Source: Nevskia sp. (GTDB taxonomy: Bacteria; Pseudomonadota; Gammaproteobacteria; Nevskiales; Nevskiaceae). Taken from it: a stretch of DNA of 64,000 nucleotides. Made by a program: the position numbers and the translations under genes. Under the pieces are notes generated by a model. That model did no database searches and was not told where the DNA came from. It saw only the letters and a list, made by a program, of their open reading frames with translations. Shown here in pieces: positions 32,883 to 41,061 of this stretch. Every line of letters starts with the position of its first letter. The stretch's first letter is position 1. Location of the stretch: NCBI GenBank assembly GCA_021732745.1, contig JAKFUK010000002.1, forward strand, positions 434,001-498,000, given 5' to 3'.

Positions 32883-33524
32883 CTACCCCGCCATCGCCGC
32901 CGCCAGCATCTGGCCTGCCCGCTCGCGCGTCGCCGCATCAGCCAACTCCGGCCGCCCGGTGCCGAAGGGCGGCTCCGGCGCGTATTCGAGGATCAGTTCC
33001 AGCGTCTTGCCAACATCCTCGCCGGCCCAGTGCCCGGCCACGGTCAGGCCGAAGTCGATGCCGGAGGTGATGCCGCCGCCGCTCAGGCGGTTGCGGTCGA
33101 TGCAGACGCGCTCATCCGAGCGGATCGCCCCGAAGCTTTCGAGCTGCTCCCGCGCGCCCCAATGGCAGGCGGCGCGGTAGCCGCGCAGCAGGCCCGCAGC
33201 ACCGAGGATCAGCGAGCCGGTGCAAACGCTGGTCACCCACTTGGCGCGCTCGCCGCGGGCGGCGACGAAGGCCAGTACGTCCGGCTGGCCGAGCAGCGCG
33301 ATCGTCGCGTAGGCACCACCGCCGACGAACAGCACGTCCGGGTTCGCTTCGGCATCCGAAAAATCATGGGTGGCGACCACCGGCAAACCGCAGTCGGTGG
33401 TCACCGGGCCTTTCTCGCGCCAGACGTACTGGATTTCGACATCGGGCAGGAAACTCCAGACCTGCATCGGGCCGACGAGGTCGAGCAGGGTCATTTGCGG
33501 GTACAGCAGGGCCGCGATTTTCAT
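32883..33524 (-). CDS. DJ-1/PfpI family protein, isocyanide hydratase-like
   Basis: A 213-residue class I glutamine-amidotransferase-like protein. The nucleophile elbow is VTSVCTGSLILGAAGLL with Cys in the usual position, and an Asp near the N-terminus lies in LLDLVGPMQVW. This matches the isocyanide hydratase (InhA) branch of the DJ-1 superfamily, which converts isonitriles to N-formamides. The ATG at 33524 is chosen because residues upstream lack conservation. It lies 16 bases after the GST gene on the same strand and should share the TetR-type control region at 34.2 kb. Confidence 0.82.
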   Translation of the reverse strand: MKIAALLYPQMTLLDLVGPMQVWSFLPDVEIQYVWREKGPVTTDCGLPVVATHDFSDAEANPDVLFVGGGAYATIALLGQPDVLAFVAARGERAKWVTSVCTGSLILGAAGLLRGYRAACHWGAREQLESFGAIRSDERVCIDRNRLSGGGITSGIDFGLTVAGHWAGEDVGKTLELILEYAPEPPFGTGRPELADAATRERAGQMLAAAMAG

Positions 33525-33540
33525 GCTTGGTTTTCCGGAT

Positions 33541-34164
33541 TCAGGCAGCAGCGCGCAGCGCGAATTCCTCGCCGACCGCACGGGCGACGGCAGGGCGTTT
33601 CAGTTGTTCGGCATGCCAGTTGGCCAGCACCGGCCAGAGTTTCAGGTCCAGTCCGGCAGGTGCGACCCAATTGAGCGCCGTGACCAGGTAGGCGTCGGCC
33701 ACGGTGAACTGGTCGCCGACCAGATAGGCGCGGTCCTTCAGCTGCGCCGACAGATGATCGAAGCGCGCCGGCAGTGCCACCTCTCGCGCGAAAGTCTTGG
33801 CTTCGACCGGAATCATGGGGTTGAACAGCGTGTAGAACACCTGCTTGTGCACTTCGGATGCGATGTAGTTCAGCCATTGCTGCAAGCGATACCGGGCGAA
33901 GTCGCCGGCTGGCGGGGCAAGGCCCGAAGCCGGCGCGCGATCGGCGACGTACTGCAAGATGGCCACGCCCTCGGTCAGAATTTCGCCGTCGTCGCAGACC
34001 AGCGCCGGCACCTGGCCTTTCGGGTTTATAGCGAGATAGTCAGCACCGGCCTTCGTCTTCTTGGTCGACAGCAGCACTTCATGGAAGCCGGCCGCCTGCC
34101 CGCTTTCGTACAGCGCGATGCGGGTGGCCAGCGAACAGGACAGCGGGGCGAAATACAGGTCCAT
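33541..34164 (-). CDS. Glutathione S-transferase
   Basis: A 207-residue GST. The thioredoxin-like N-terminal domain has MDLYFAPLSCSLATRIALYESG and the cis-Pro NPKGQVPALVCDDGEILTEGVAI with the glutathione-binding Glu/Ser-like pair. The helical C-terminal domain ends with the usual FTVADAYL hinge. It most resembles the bacterial beta class. GGAG lies just before the ATG at 34164. It forms an apparent operon with the DJ-1 gene and is divergent from a TetR regulator, a layout common for electrophile detoxification. The true substrate is unknown. Confidence 0.9.
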   Translation of the reverse strand: MDLYFAPLSCSLATRIALYESGQAAGFHEVLLSTKKTKAGADYLAINPKGQVPALVCDDGEILTEGVAILQYVADRAPASGLAPPAGDFARYRLQQWLNYIASEVHKQVFYTLFNPMIPVEAKTFAREVALPARFDHLSAQLKDRAYLVGDQFTVADAYLVTALNWVAPAGLDLKLWPVLANWHAEQLKRPAVARAVGEEFALRAAA

Positions 34165-34214
34165 CGGATTCTCCTCGGCGGCGGTAGCGATTAGCAGTCG
34201 CGAAATGACTGCGG

Positions 34215-34277
34215 TTTTTGTACTGTCTCGCAATAAATTATCCGGATTCAGAAATTAAATGCAAGACGGTACAAAAA
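34215..34277. promoter_or_regulatory. Divergent promoter with inverted repeat, probable TetR operator
   Basis: TTTTTGTACTGTCTCGC (34215-34231) faces GCAAGACGGTACAAAAA (34261-34277), with two mismatches between the arms. Between and under them is a minus-strand promoter: TTGCAT (34259-34264), an 18-base spacer and TAATTT (34235-34240). The right arm covers the first codons of the TetR gene, so binding could block both directions. Confidence 0.6.
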
Positions 34278-34891
34278 TATCGACACCGCGCCCTCGCGGC
34301 CGCCCCCGGCGCTTCGAGCCGGAGGAAGCGCTCGATCGCGCCCTCGATGCGTTCTGGACCGGCGGCTACACCGGCACCTCGCTCGACGAGCTGAGCGCAG
34401 CCACCGGCATGAATAGGCCGAGCCTGTACGCGGCGTTTGGCGACAAGCGGCGGCTGTACCTGAGCGTGCTCGACCGCTTCGCGCAGATGATGGAAGCGGC
34501 GGTCAGCACCGCGATGGCCGATGCCCCGACCCTGGCCGATGCCCTCGCCCGCTTCTACGGCGGCGCGCTGACCGTCTATCTCGGTGGCGAAGGCATCGCC
34601 CGCGGCTGCTTCGTGATCTGCACGGCGACGGTCGATGCGACGGAGGAGCCGCTGATCCGGGACGCGCTGCACGCGGTGCTGCGGCTGATCGACGCCAAGC
34701 TCGCGGCGCGCTTCCGGCAAGCCGTCGAAGCCGGCGAACTGCCCGGCGACACCGATGTCGACACGCTCGCCGCGCTCGCCGCCGCCACCTTGCACAGCCT
34801 CGCCATCCGCGCTCGCGCCGGCACGTCGCGCGGCGCTCTGGAAGCACTGGCGGCGGCGTCGATCGCGCAACTACTGCGCCCGGCGCGCTGA
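34259..34891 (+). CDS. TetR/AcrR family transcriptional regulator
   Basis: A 210-residue TetR-family repressor. The helix-turn-helix is in ALDRALDAFWTGGYTGTSLDELSAATGMNRPSLYAAFGDKR with the standard Y-x-x-F segment. The C-terminal ligand-binding domain (from about 85) contains ARGCFVICTATVDATEEP, typical of the subgroup related to AcrR/TetR_C_33 proteins. It is divergent from the GST/DJ-1 pair and probably controls it through the inverted repeat at 34215-34277. The ligand is likely an electrophile or aromatic compound, but this is inference from context. Confidence 0.9.
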   Translation: MQDGTKISTPRPRGRPRRFEPEEALDRALDAFWTGGYTGTSLDELSAATGMNRPSLYAAFGDKRRLYLSVLDRFAQMMEAAVSTAMADAPTLADALARFYGGALTVYLGGEGIARGCFVICTATVDATEEPLIRDALHAVLRLIDAKLAARFRQAVEAGELPGDTDVDTLAALAAATLHSLAIRARAGTSRGALEALAAASIAQLLRPAR

Positions 34892-34967
34892 GCGCGGCGC
34901 AGGCGGTCCGTACGGAGCCGGATGCTAAGATTCTGGCTCTTCCCGCACTGCAACACATCGAAAAATC

Positions 34968-36011
34968 ATGGCGCACAGCCTGTCGATCGTCATTCCGATG
35001 TACCGCGAGCAGGACAACGTGGGGCCGATGCTGGCGCGGGTCCATGAAGGCCTCGCCGCCTATCCCGGCCCCTGGGAACTGATTTGCGTCGATGACGGCA
35101 GCCTCGATGACACCGGCCGCCGCCTGCTCGCCGAAGGGGCCAAGTACGGCCCGCATGTCCGGGTCATCCGTTTTGCCCGCAACAACGGCCAGACCACGGC
35201 GATGCAGGCCGGCATCGATGCCGCCCGCGGCGATGTCATCGCCACCCTCGACGGTGACCTGCAGAACGATCCGGCCGACATCCCGCGCATGGTCGAGGAG
35301 ATGTATGCCCGCGATCTGGATCTGCTGACCGGCTACCGCGCCAATCGCCAAGACGCCTGGATGAGCCGCAAGCTGCCGTCCAAGCTCGCCAATCGGCTGA
35401 TCGCGCGGGTCACCGGCGTGAAGATTCGCGACTACGGTTGCAGCCTCAAGGTCTACCGCGCCAGCGTCATCAAGCAGGTGCGCCTGTACGGCGAGATGCA
35501 TCGCTTCATTCCAGTCTGGGCGGCGATGGTCACCAGCCCGACGCGGATCGGCGAAACCGCCGTCGGCCATTCGGCGCGCCAGTTCGGCGAAAGCAAATAC
35601 GGCATTTCGCGCACCTTCCGGGTGGTGCTGGATCTGCTGACCGTCTTTTTCTTTTTACGCTTCCGCGCTCGGCCGGGACATTTCTTCGGCTCGATCGGTC
35701 TCGCGCTGGGCTTCGTCGGCACCGCAGCAATGAGCTGGCTCGGCGTGGTCAAGTTCGTGCTCGGCGAGCCGATCGGCGGCCGACCGCTGTTCCTGATCGC
35801 CGTGCTGCTGCTGGTGTTCTCGATCCAGTTCCTGACCACCGGCCTGATCGCCGAAATGCTGTCGCGGGTGTTCTACCAGCGCACCGAAGGGCCGTTGACG
35901 GTCGCCGATGGTGCCGCTGGCCTTGCGGATGACAGCTGGCGGCAGCTTCGCGATCTGCAACAGCCTCCGACGATGCTGGCTAGCGAAGAGGCAGAACGCA
36001 GTCGTGCTTGA
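34968..36011 (+). CDS. Membrane-anchored family 2 glycosyltransferase (ArnC/DPM1-like)
   Basis: A 347-residue polyprenyl-phosphate glycosyltransferase. The catalytic domain has LSIVIPMYREQDNVG, the nucleotide-binding VDDGSLDDT, and DGDLQNDPADIP with the metal-binding DGD and the QNDP motif. RQFGESKYG follows. Two C-terminal membrane helices anchor it (about 236-265 and 270-298). Such enzymes make undecaprenyl-phosphate sugars, such as the aminoarabinose carrier used by ArnT. The gene overlaps the next one, an ArnT-like transferase, by eight bases, which strongly suggests that the two work together. The sugar is not identifiable. Confidence 0.92.
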   Translation: MAHSLSIVIPMYREQDNVGPMLARVHEGLAAYPGPWELICVDDGSLDDTGRRLLAEGAKYGPHVRVIRFARNNGQTTAMQAGIDAARGDVIATLDGDLQNDPADIPRMVEEMYARDLDLLTGYRANRQDAWMSRKLPSKLANRLIARVTGVKIRDYGCSLKVYRASVIKQVRLYGEMHRFIPVWAAMVTSPTRIGETAVGHSARQFGESKYGISRTFRVVLDLLTVFFFLRFRARPGHFFGSIGLALGFVGTAAMSWLGVVKFVLGEPIGGRPLFLIAVLLLVFSIQFLTTGLIAEMLSRVFYQRTEGPLTVADGAAGLADDSWRQLRDLQQPPTMLASEEAERSRA

Positions 36012-37569
36012 GCAGGATCGACTGACCTCGGGCCAGATCGGCTTCCTGTTCGCGGCGATCCTGATCGGCTTCTGGTCGAATCTCTGGGCGGTGCCGCTGT
36101 TCGATCTCGACGAAGGCGCGTTCAGCCAGGCGACCAGCGAAATGCTCGCTTCCGGCCAGTGGCTGACCACCACACTCAACGGCGAACCGCGCTACGACAA
36201 GCCGATCCTCATCTACTGGGCGCAGTCGCTATCGGTGATGGTGTTCGGCAAGACCGAACTGGGTTTCCGCTTCCCGTCGGCGCTGTGCGCCACCCTGTGG
36301 TTCTTCGCGGTGTTCCGCGCCACCTTCGCGCTGACCAGTTCGCACAAGGCGGCGATGGTCGCAGCGGGTGCCGTTGCGGTCAGCGTGATGTCCAGCGTCA
36401 TCGGCCACGCCGCGATTGCCGACGCGATGCTGAACCTGTGGATAGCACTGTCGATGCTCGACATCTACCGCCACTGGCAGGAACCGACGCGCGGCCGGCT
36501 GCTGCGCGTCTACCTGTGGATGGGCCTCGGATTTCTCACCAAGGGGCCGATCGCAGTCGCCCTGCCGGTGATCGTGAGCCTGGCGTTCTACCTGAGCCAG
36601 CGGCAGCCGCTGCGCTGGCTCAAGGCGGTGTTCGATCCGTTCGGCTGGCTGGTGTTCCTGGCCACGGTTGCCGTCTGGATGGTGCCACTGGCCCTCACCG
36701 GCCAGACTGATTTCTTCTTCCACTTCCTGTTCGATCACAACCTGACCCGCTACGGCTCAACCCTTCAGGGCCACGGCGGCAAGCTCTGGTACTACGCCGC
36801 CGCGCTGCCGCTGATCGTCATGCCGTTCACCGCACTCTTGCCGGGTGCCTTCGCAAGGCTGCGCAAGCCGGACCCGCTCGATATCTACCTGCTGCTCTGG
36901 TTCGGCTTCGTGTTCGCATTCTTCTCGTTCTCAGGCACCCAGCTGCCGCATTACCTCTTGTACGGCTGCACGCCGCTGTTCGTGCTGTTCGGCCGCGCCT
37001 GGGACCGCCTGCCGGCCAAATTCTGGACCCTGCTGCCGGTGCTGCTGTTCACCGCGCTGCTGGCCAGCCTGCCCTGGGTGCTGCCGCTGGTGCCGATCGA
37101 CACCAATCGCCCCTACGAGGCCGGCATCGTCAGCCTGGCGGCCAGCTCGTTCACGCTGGACTACACGATCCTCAGCGGCCTGGTGCTGGCCGCAATCCTG
37201 GTGCTGCTGTTCAAGAAGTCGATCGCCGCCTGGCAGGCGCTGCTGGGCTCGGGTCTGGCACTGGCGATGCTGGTCTGGTTCGGCGTCATCCCGGTGCTCG
37301 CCGCTGCTCAGCAGGTGCCGGTGCAGGAAGCCGCTCAGCGAGCGAAGGAGATCGGCGCGCCAGTGGTCAGCTATCGCACCTACCTGCCGACCTTCAGCGT
37401 CTATCGCGGCGAAGTCACCCCGAACCGGCTGCCGGAACCGGGCGAACTGGTGTTCGTGAAGCTCGATCGGATTCCGGATTTGCAGCGCGAACTCGGCGCG
37501 ACGGTGACCTTGATTCCGGAGTTCAAGAAGGGGGGCGTGGCTTTGTTGTTGAGGCAGGGTGGCGGTTAG
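36004..37569 (+). CDS. ArnT-like (GT83/PMT family) lipid-linked sugar transferase
   Basis: A 521-residue integral membrane glycosyltransferase. It has about twelve membrane segments and the first-loop acidic motif PLFDLDEGAFSQATSEML, then PRYDKPILIYW, as in ArnT and other dolichyl/undecaprenyl-phosphate mannosyltransferase relatives. A soluble periplasmic C-terminal part follows (from about 430). ArnT moves a sugar from undecaprenyl phosphate to lipid A. The GTG at 36004 fits the length and the overlap with the GT2 gene. The recipient could be lipid A, another glycan or a protein; no other LPS gene adjoins. Confidence 0.85.
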   Translation: MLEQDRLTSGQIGFLFAAILIGFWSNLWAVPLFDLDEGAFSQATSEMLASGQWLTTTLNGEPRYDKPILIYWAQSLSVMVFGKTELGFRFPSALCATLWFFAVFRATFALTSSHKAAMVAAGAVAVSVMSSVIGHAAIADAMLNLWIALSMLDIYRHWQEPTRGRLLRVYLWMGLGFLTKGPIAVALPVIVSLAFYLSQRQPLRWLKAVFDPFGWLVFLATVAVWMVPLALTGQTDFFFHFLFDHNLTRYGSTLQGHGGKLWYYAAALPLIVMPFTALLPGAFARLRKPDPLDIYLLLWFGFVFAFFSFSGTQLPHYLLYGCTPLFVLFGRAWDRLPAKFWTLLPVLLFTALLASLPWVLPLVPIDTNRPYEAGIVSLAASSFTLDYTILSGLVLAAILVLLFKKSIAAWQALLGSGLALAMLVWFGVIPVLAAAQQVPVQEAAQRAKEIGAPVVSYRTYLPTFSVYRGEVTPNRLPEPGELVFVKLDRIPDLQRELGATVTLIPEFKKGGVALLLRQGGG

Positions 37570-37596
37570 GCTGACGACACCGCCATAGAGAAAGAG

Positions 37597-38193
37597 ATGT
37601 TTTCCCGGACTGTCCGCCGAATTGCCCCACTCTTCGCAATCCTGTCGCTCATCAGCCTGTGTATCTACGCGGGCGCGCTTTGGTTTCTGCTCCAAACAAA
37701 TGCTGCGATTCCGGTACTTGCGTACACCACCGACGATAGTTATCCGTGGGTACCTAGATCGCTGGCGCTCTACTACTTCAAACGCTCTGGCTACAAACCT
37801 GACTTGGACCTTGTCCGCGGAAAACCTGTCCTCCACTTTGTAATCAACGGCTACGGTCTGACCGCTTCGAGTCACGAAGCAGACACCGAGAAAGCAAGAG
37901 TCTCAAGGCTTGCAGCGGTACTGCTGGACCGCTGCGCCAATCCTGATCTTTCTTCAGACGGCCTGACGCCCCTGCATCTGGCCGTCCTCGGCAATGCCTC
38001 TGCAATCGCCGATTTGCTGATCGAGAACGGTGCGAACCTGGACATCCGGATTTCCAGACCGGCAAGCCCCTTCGACGGCATGACTGCACGAGAACTGGCG
38101 GATCGATTGGCGCAGCGAGGCAAAGATATGCAGGCGATTCGGGCCGTTCTGTCATCACCTTTCCGCGCGGGAAATCAGCGGGCCTGCCATTAG
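37597..38193 (+). CDS. Membrane-anchored ankyrin-repeat protein
   Basis: A 198-residue protein with an N-terminal membrane segment (residues 9-34) and, from about residue 105, at least one clear ankyrin repeat: DGLTPLHLAVLGNASAIADLLIENGANLDI. Another weaker repeat precedes it (PVLHFVINGYGLTASSHEADTEKARVSRLAAVLLDRCANPD). Ankyrin repeats bind proteins, and such anchored forms often sit beside effector or immunity genes; no such partner is clear here. Base composition looks less GC-rich than neighbours, hinting at a transferred gene. Confidence 0.7.
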   Translation: MFSRTVRRIAPLFAILSLISLCIYAGALWFLLQTNAAIPVLAYTTDDSYPWVPRSLALYYFKRSGYKPDLDLVRGKPVLHFVINGYGLTASSHEADTEKARVSRLAAVLLDRCANPDLSSDGLTPLHLAVLGNASAIADLLIENGANLDIRISRPASPFDGMTARELADRLAQRGKDMQAIRAVLSSPFRAGNQRACH

Positions 38194-38222
38194 CAAACAC
38201 GGCAGATTGCAAGCAGTTCTGC

Positions 38223-38639
38223 TCACTCCAGAAACACATCCGCCGACACCCTGAATCGCTTCGCCAGTGCCGCAATCTGCCGCGCATTCAGACTGCGCTT
38301 GCCGGACAGCACCTCGGAAACCACGCCCTGCGTGCCGATTTCCGGAACATCGCACTGCTTGATCCCCTGCTCGGCCATCAGCGAGCGCAGAAACTCGCGA
38401 CCACTCAGGACCGGGACCGGATGGGCGCGGGACTCCCAGTGCTCGATCTCCTGTGCGAGCCAGCGAATGCCGGCGTGCAGCGGATGGCGATCAGCGCCGC
38501 GTACCTCGTCGATCATGGCTTCGATCAGGGCAAGCGCATGGTCGTACTGCCGCTCGTCGGTGATTTCGAGAAAGCCGACCGCGCTTTCAACAGCCAGCCA
38601 CGCAACTTCGAGTTCCGTCGTGCGTGTTGAAGCTCTCAT
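38223..38639 (-). CDS. HigA-type helix-turn-helix regulator without adjacent toxin (orphan antitoxin-like)
   Basis: A 138-residue protein. The C-terminal half is an Xre-type helix-turn-helix in which LRSLMAEQGIKQCDVPEIGT, then VVSEVLSGKRSLNARQIAALAKRFRVSADVF, is the COG5499 pattern. The N-terminal half has the acidic helical region usual for HigA antitoxins that pair with HigB-type mRNA interferases. AGGAGG just upstream supports the ATG at 38639. No HigB-type toxin lies beside it on the same strand. It is divergent from a different HigBA-like pair, with 73 bases between. Confidence 0.75.
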   Translation of the reverse strand: MRASTRTTELEVAWLAVESAVGFLEITDERQYDHALALIEAMIDEVRGADRHPLHAGIRWLAQEIEHWESRAHPVPVLSGREFLRSLMAEQGIKQCDVPEIGTQGVVSEVLSGKRSLNARQIAALAKRFRVSADVFLE

Positions 38640-38712
38640 TCCCCCTCCTGGCCGACCACGGAATGACGCAAATGCCAGATGACTAAATGTCGTCCTTAAA
38701 CTACAGTGTCGC

Positions 38713-39009
38713 ATGCTGGAGCTCAAACAGACCGAGACGTTCCGCAAGTGGCGCAGCGGACTCAAGGATGAGCGGGCACGGGCGCTGATTGCGTCGCGGC
38801 TCGATCGGCTCGCTTGGGGCCACGCCGGCGATGCCGAGCCGGTCGGCGATGGCGTCTCGGAACTGCGCATTCATCACGGGCCGGGTTACCGCGTGTATTT
38901 CACGCGTCGGGGCCAGCAGATCGTTGTCTTGCTGTGCGGCGGTGACAAGGGCAGCCAGCAACGCGATGTTTCCTTGGCAAAACGGCTGGCCACAGATTGG
39001 AAGGAATGA
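38713..39009 (+). CDS. RelE/HigB-type toxin (phage Gp49-like addiction-module killer)
   Basis: A 98-residue toxin of the RelE superfamily: ELKQTETFRKWRSGLKDERARALIASRLDRLAWGHAGDAEPVGDGVSELRIHHGPGYRVYF, then GQQIVVLLCGGDKGSQQRDVSLAK. This is the COG3657/Gp49-like subfamily annotated as addiction-module killer protein. Most relatives are ribosome-dependent mRNA interferases. The adjoining downstream gene, one base after the stop, is its HTH antitoxin, so the order is toxin first, as in HigBA modules. Confidence 0.87.
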   Translation: MLELKQTETFRKWRSGLKDERARALIASRLDRLAWGHAGDAEPVGDGVSELRIHHGPGYRVYFTRRGQQIVVLLCGGDKGSQQRDVSLAKRLATDWKE

Positions 39010-39010
39010 C

Positions 39011-39298
39011 ATGAGCGAAAAACTGAGCACCTACGACCCTGCCGAAGATCTGGCGTCCGACGAAGCGATCACCGTCTTCATGTCCGAGGCTTTCGCGACC
39101 GGTGACGCCGGTTACATCGCGCACGCGCTCGGCGTGGTTGCGCGCGCGCAGGGGATGGCGCAGATCGCCGGCAAGACCGGCCTGTCGCGAGAGCAGCTTT
39201 ACCGTTCGTTCAGCGAACACGGCAATCCGACTCTGAAAACCACCTTGGCGGTGATGAAAGCGCTGGGGATCGAGCTGACGGCAAAACGAGCGGCCTGA
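39011..39298 (+). CDS. HigA-like helix-turn-helix antitoxin (addiction-module antidote)
   Basis: A 95-residue DNA-binding protein of the COG3636 prophage-type antidote family. The N-terminal region EKLSTYDPAEDLASDEAITVFMSEAFATGDAGYIAHALGVVARAQGMAQIA is characteristic of antidotes paired with Gp49-like toxins. The HTH follows in KTGLSREQLYRSFSEHGNPTLKTTLAVMKALG. The ATG at 39011 follows the toxin stop with a one-base gap. It completes the toxin-antitoxin pair. Confidence 0.87.
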   Translation: MSEKLSTYDPAEDLASDEAITVFMSEAFATGDAGYIAHALGVVARAQGMAQIAGKTGLSREQLYRSFSEHGNPTLKTTLAVMKALGIELTAKRAA

Positions 39299-39323
39299 TT
39301 GGCGCACGAGCACGAGCCCCCAA

Positions 39324-39350
39324 CAAAAACGGCCCGCCAAAGGCGAGCCG
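39324..39350 (-). terminator. Rho-independent terminator of ffs
   Basis: On the minus strand the stem CGGCTCGCC (39350-39342) and GGCGGGCCG (39338-39330), with one G-T mismatch, has a three-base loop and a TTTTT tail (39325-39329). It sits 22 bases beyond the mature 3' end of the 4.5S RNA. Confidence 0.8.
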
Positions 39351-39371
39351 ATCGTCACAACCAGATAAGGT

Positions 39372-39477
39372 GGCCCGCGCTAGCGACACCCCGGCGCCCG
39401 ACTGCACCGCTGCCGTTGCTCCCTTCCGGGCCTGGCGGGGTTCACGGCTTGTCGTCGCGGGGGCACCAGCGCGGACC
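39372..39477 (-). ncRNA. ffs: 4.5S RNA, signal recognition particle RNA
   Basis: On the minus strand the conserved SRP core AGGCCCGGAAGGGAGCAA (part of helix 8, with its GGAA tetraloop) is preceded by GTGAACCCCGCC. The ends pair perfectly over ten positions, GGTCCGCGCT with AGCGCGGGCC (39468-39477 and 39372-39381), giving a single hairpin RNA of about 106 nt like the bacterial small SRP RNA. It is the RNA partner of Ffh encoded at 11.4 kb. It is flanked by its own promoter and terminator. Confidence 0.93.
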
Positions 39478-39484
39478 GGCGCGG

Positions 39485-39513
39485 ATTGTCCCCTCTGACG
39501 GCCTCAAGCTCAA
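39485..39513 (-). promoter_or_regulatory. Promoter of ffs
   Basis: On the minus strand TTGAGC (39508-39513), a 17-base spacer and GACAAT (39485-39490) precede the predicted RNA 5' end at 39477 by seven bases, the expected distance. Confidence 0.6.
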
Positions 39514-39650
39514 GCATAATTTCGCCACCGGATGTCCGGGACTCCTCCTGATGCTGGCACGGCGGTCGCCGTCGGACCCCGACGGACCTTTCGCAGGCTT
39601 GCTTCCGCGCTGCGACCTACGCCCGCCTCATCAATAAAACAACTGAAACC

Positions 39651-41006
39651 ATGACTCGGCATCTCCCCTGCTTCAAGGCTTACGACATCCGTGGCCGCGT
39701 GCCCGATGAACTGAATGTCGATGTCGCCTACCGGCTCGGGCTCGCCTACGCCGCTGCGTTCTCGCCGAAACGTGTCGCGCTTGGTCGCGACGTGCGCCTG
39801 TCCAGCGGCGAATTGCTGAATGCGTTGGCCCACGGTCTGGTCGAAGGTGGTGTCGAAGTCGTCGACATCGGTCTTGGCGGCACCGAAGAGGTCTATTTCG
39901 CGTCGTTCCAGCCCGGCATCGACGGCGGCATCATGGTCACCGCCAGCCATAACCCGATGGATTACAACGGCATGAAGCTGGTCAAGGGCGGTGCGATCCC
40001 GATTTCGGGCGATACCGGCCTGCGGGCGCTGGAAGCAGCCACCGCCGCCTCGACCGCCACCGCGCCGACCGGCATCGCGGCGCGCACTCACCACGACTAC
40101 CGGCCGGACTATGTCCAGCATCTGCTCGGCTATGTCGATCCCAAAGCATTGAAAAAGCTCAAGATCGTCGTCGACGCCGGCAATGGCTCGGCCGGTCTGG
40201 TGATCGACGCGCTGGAGAAGCATCTGCCGTTCGAGTTCATCAAGATCCATCACGAGCCGGATGGCACGTTCCCGAACGGCATCCCCAACCCGCTGCTGCC
40301 GGAGATGCGTTCGGCGACTTCCGCTGCGGTGATCGAGCACCAGGCGGACTTTGGTGTGGCATGGGATGGTGATTTCGACCGCTGCTTCCTGTTCGATGAA
40401 AAGGGCGGCTTCATCGAGGGCTACTACATCGTGGGTCTCCTGGCCGAAGCGCTGCTGAAGCTGGAGCCGGGCGCGAAGATCATCCACGACCCGCGCCTGA
40501 CCTGGAATACGGTCGACATGGTCGAAACGGCGGGCGGACGGCCGATCCAGTCGAAGACCGGCCACGCCTTCATCAAGGAGCGCATGCGCCTGGAAAACGC
40601 GATCTACGGTGGCGAGATGAGCGCCCACCACTACTTCCGCGATTTCGCCTACTGCGACAACGGCAACATTCCGTGGCTGCTGGTCGCCGGCCTGATTTCG
40701 GCCAGCGGCAAGCGGCTTTCGCAACTGGTCGAAGACCGGCAGGCGAAATTCCCTGCGAGCGGCGAGATCAACCGCAAGGTCGCCGACGTGAAGGGCACGA
40801 TCGCGAAGATCGAAGCGGTTTATGCAACGGCGGATGCGAAGGTCGAAAAGGTCGACGGCCTGTCGGTGGAATTCGCCGAATGGCGGTTCAACTTGCGGGG
40901 CTCGAACACCGAGCCGGTGCTGCGCCTGAACGTCGAGTCGCGCGCCAATCCGGCACTGATGCAAGCGAAGACCGCCGAGCTGCTGGCGCTGATCGACGCC
41001 GCATGA
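39651..41006 (+). CDS. manB: Phosphomannomutase/phosphoglucomutase
   Basis: A 451-residue alpha-D-phosphohexomutase. The active-site phosphoserine loop is [16 protein letters not shown], the magnesium loop [10 protein letters not shown], the sugar-binding loop [10 protein letters not shown], and the phosphate-binding loop [11 protein letters not shown]. It interconverts mannose or glucose 1- and 6-phosphates for GDP-mannose and polysaccharide precursors. In Pseudomonas the equivalent is AlgC. The start is the ATG at 39651. It shares the region with a second mutase (pgm) of the glucose-specific type at 44.1 kb. Confidence 0.95.
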   Translation: MTRHLPCFKAYDIRGRVPDELNVDVAYRLGLAYAAAFSPKRVALGRDVRLSSGELLNALAHGLVEGGVEVVDIGLGGTEEVYFASFQPGIDGGIMVTASHNPMDYNGMKLVKGGAIPISGDTGLRALEAATAASTATAPTGIAARTHHDYRPDYVQHLLGYVDPKALKKLKIVVDAGNGSAGLVIDALEKHLPFEFIKIHHEPDGTFPNGIPNPLLPEMRSATSAAVIEHQADFGVAWDGDFDRCFLFDEKGGFIEGYYIVGLLAEALLKLEPGAKIIHDPRLTWNTVDMVETAGGRPIQSKTGHAFIKERMRLENAIYGGEMSAHHYFRDFAYCDNGNIPWLLVAGLISASGKRLSQLVEDRQAKFPASGEINRKVADVKGTIAKIEAVYATADAKVEKVDGLSVEFAEWRFNLRGSNTEPVLRLNVESRANPALMQAKTAELLALIDAA

Positions 41007-41061
41007 GCGTCCATCGCGACGCAAGGCCCGGCAGCGCCGGAATTCGAGCCGCCACACCTCG

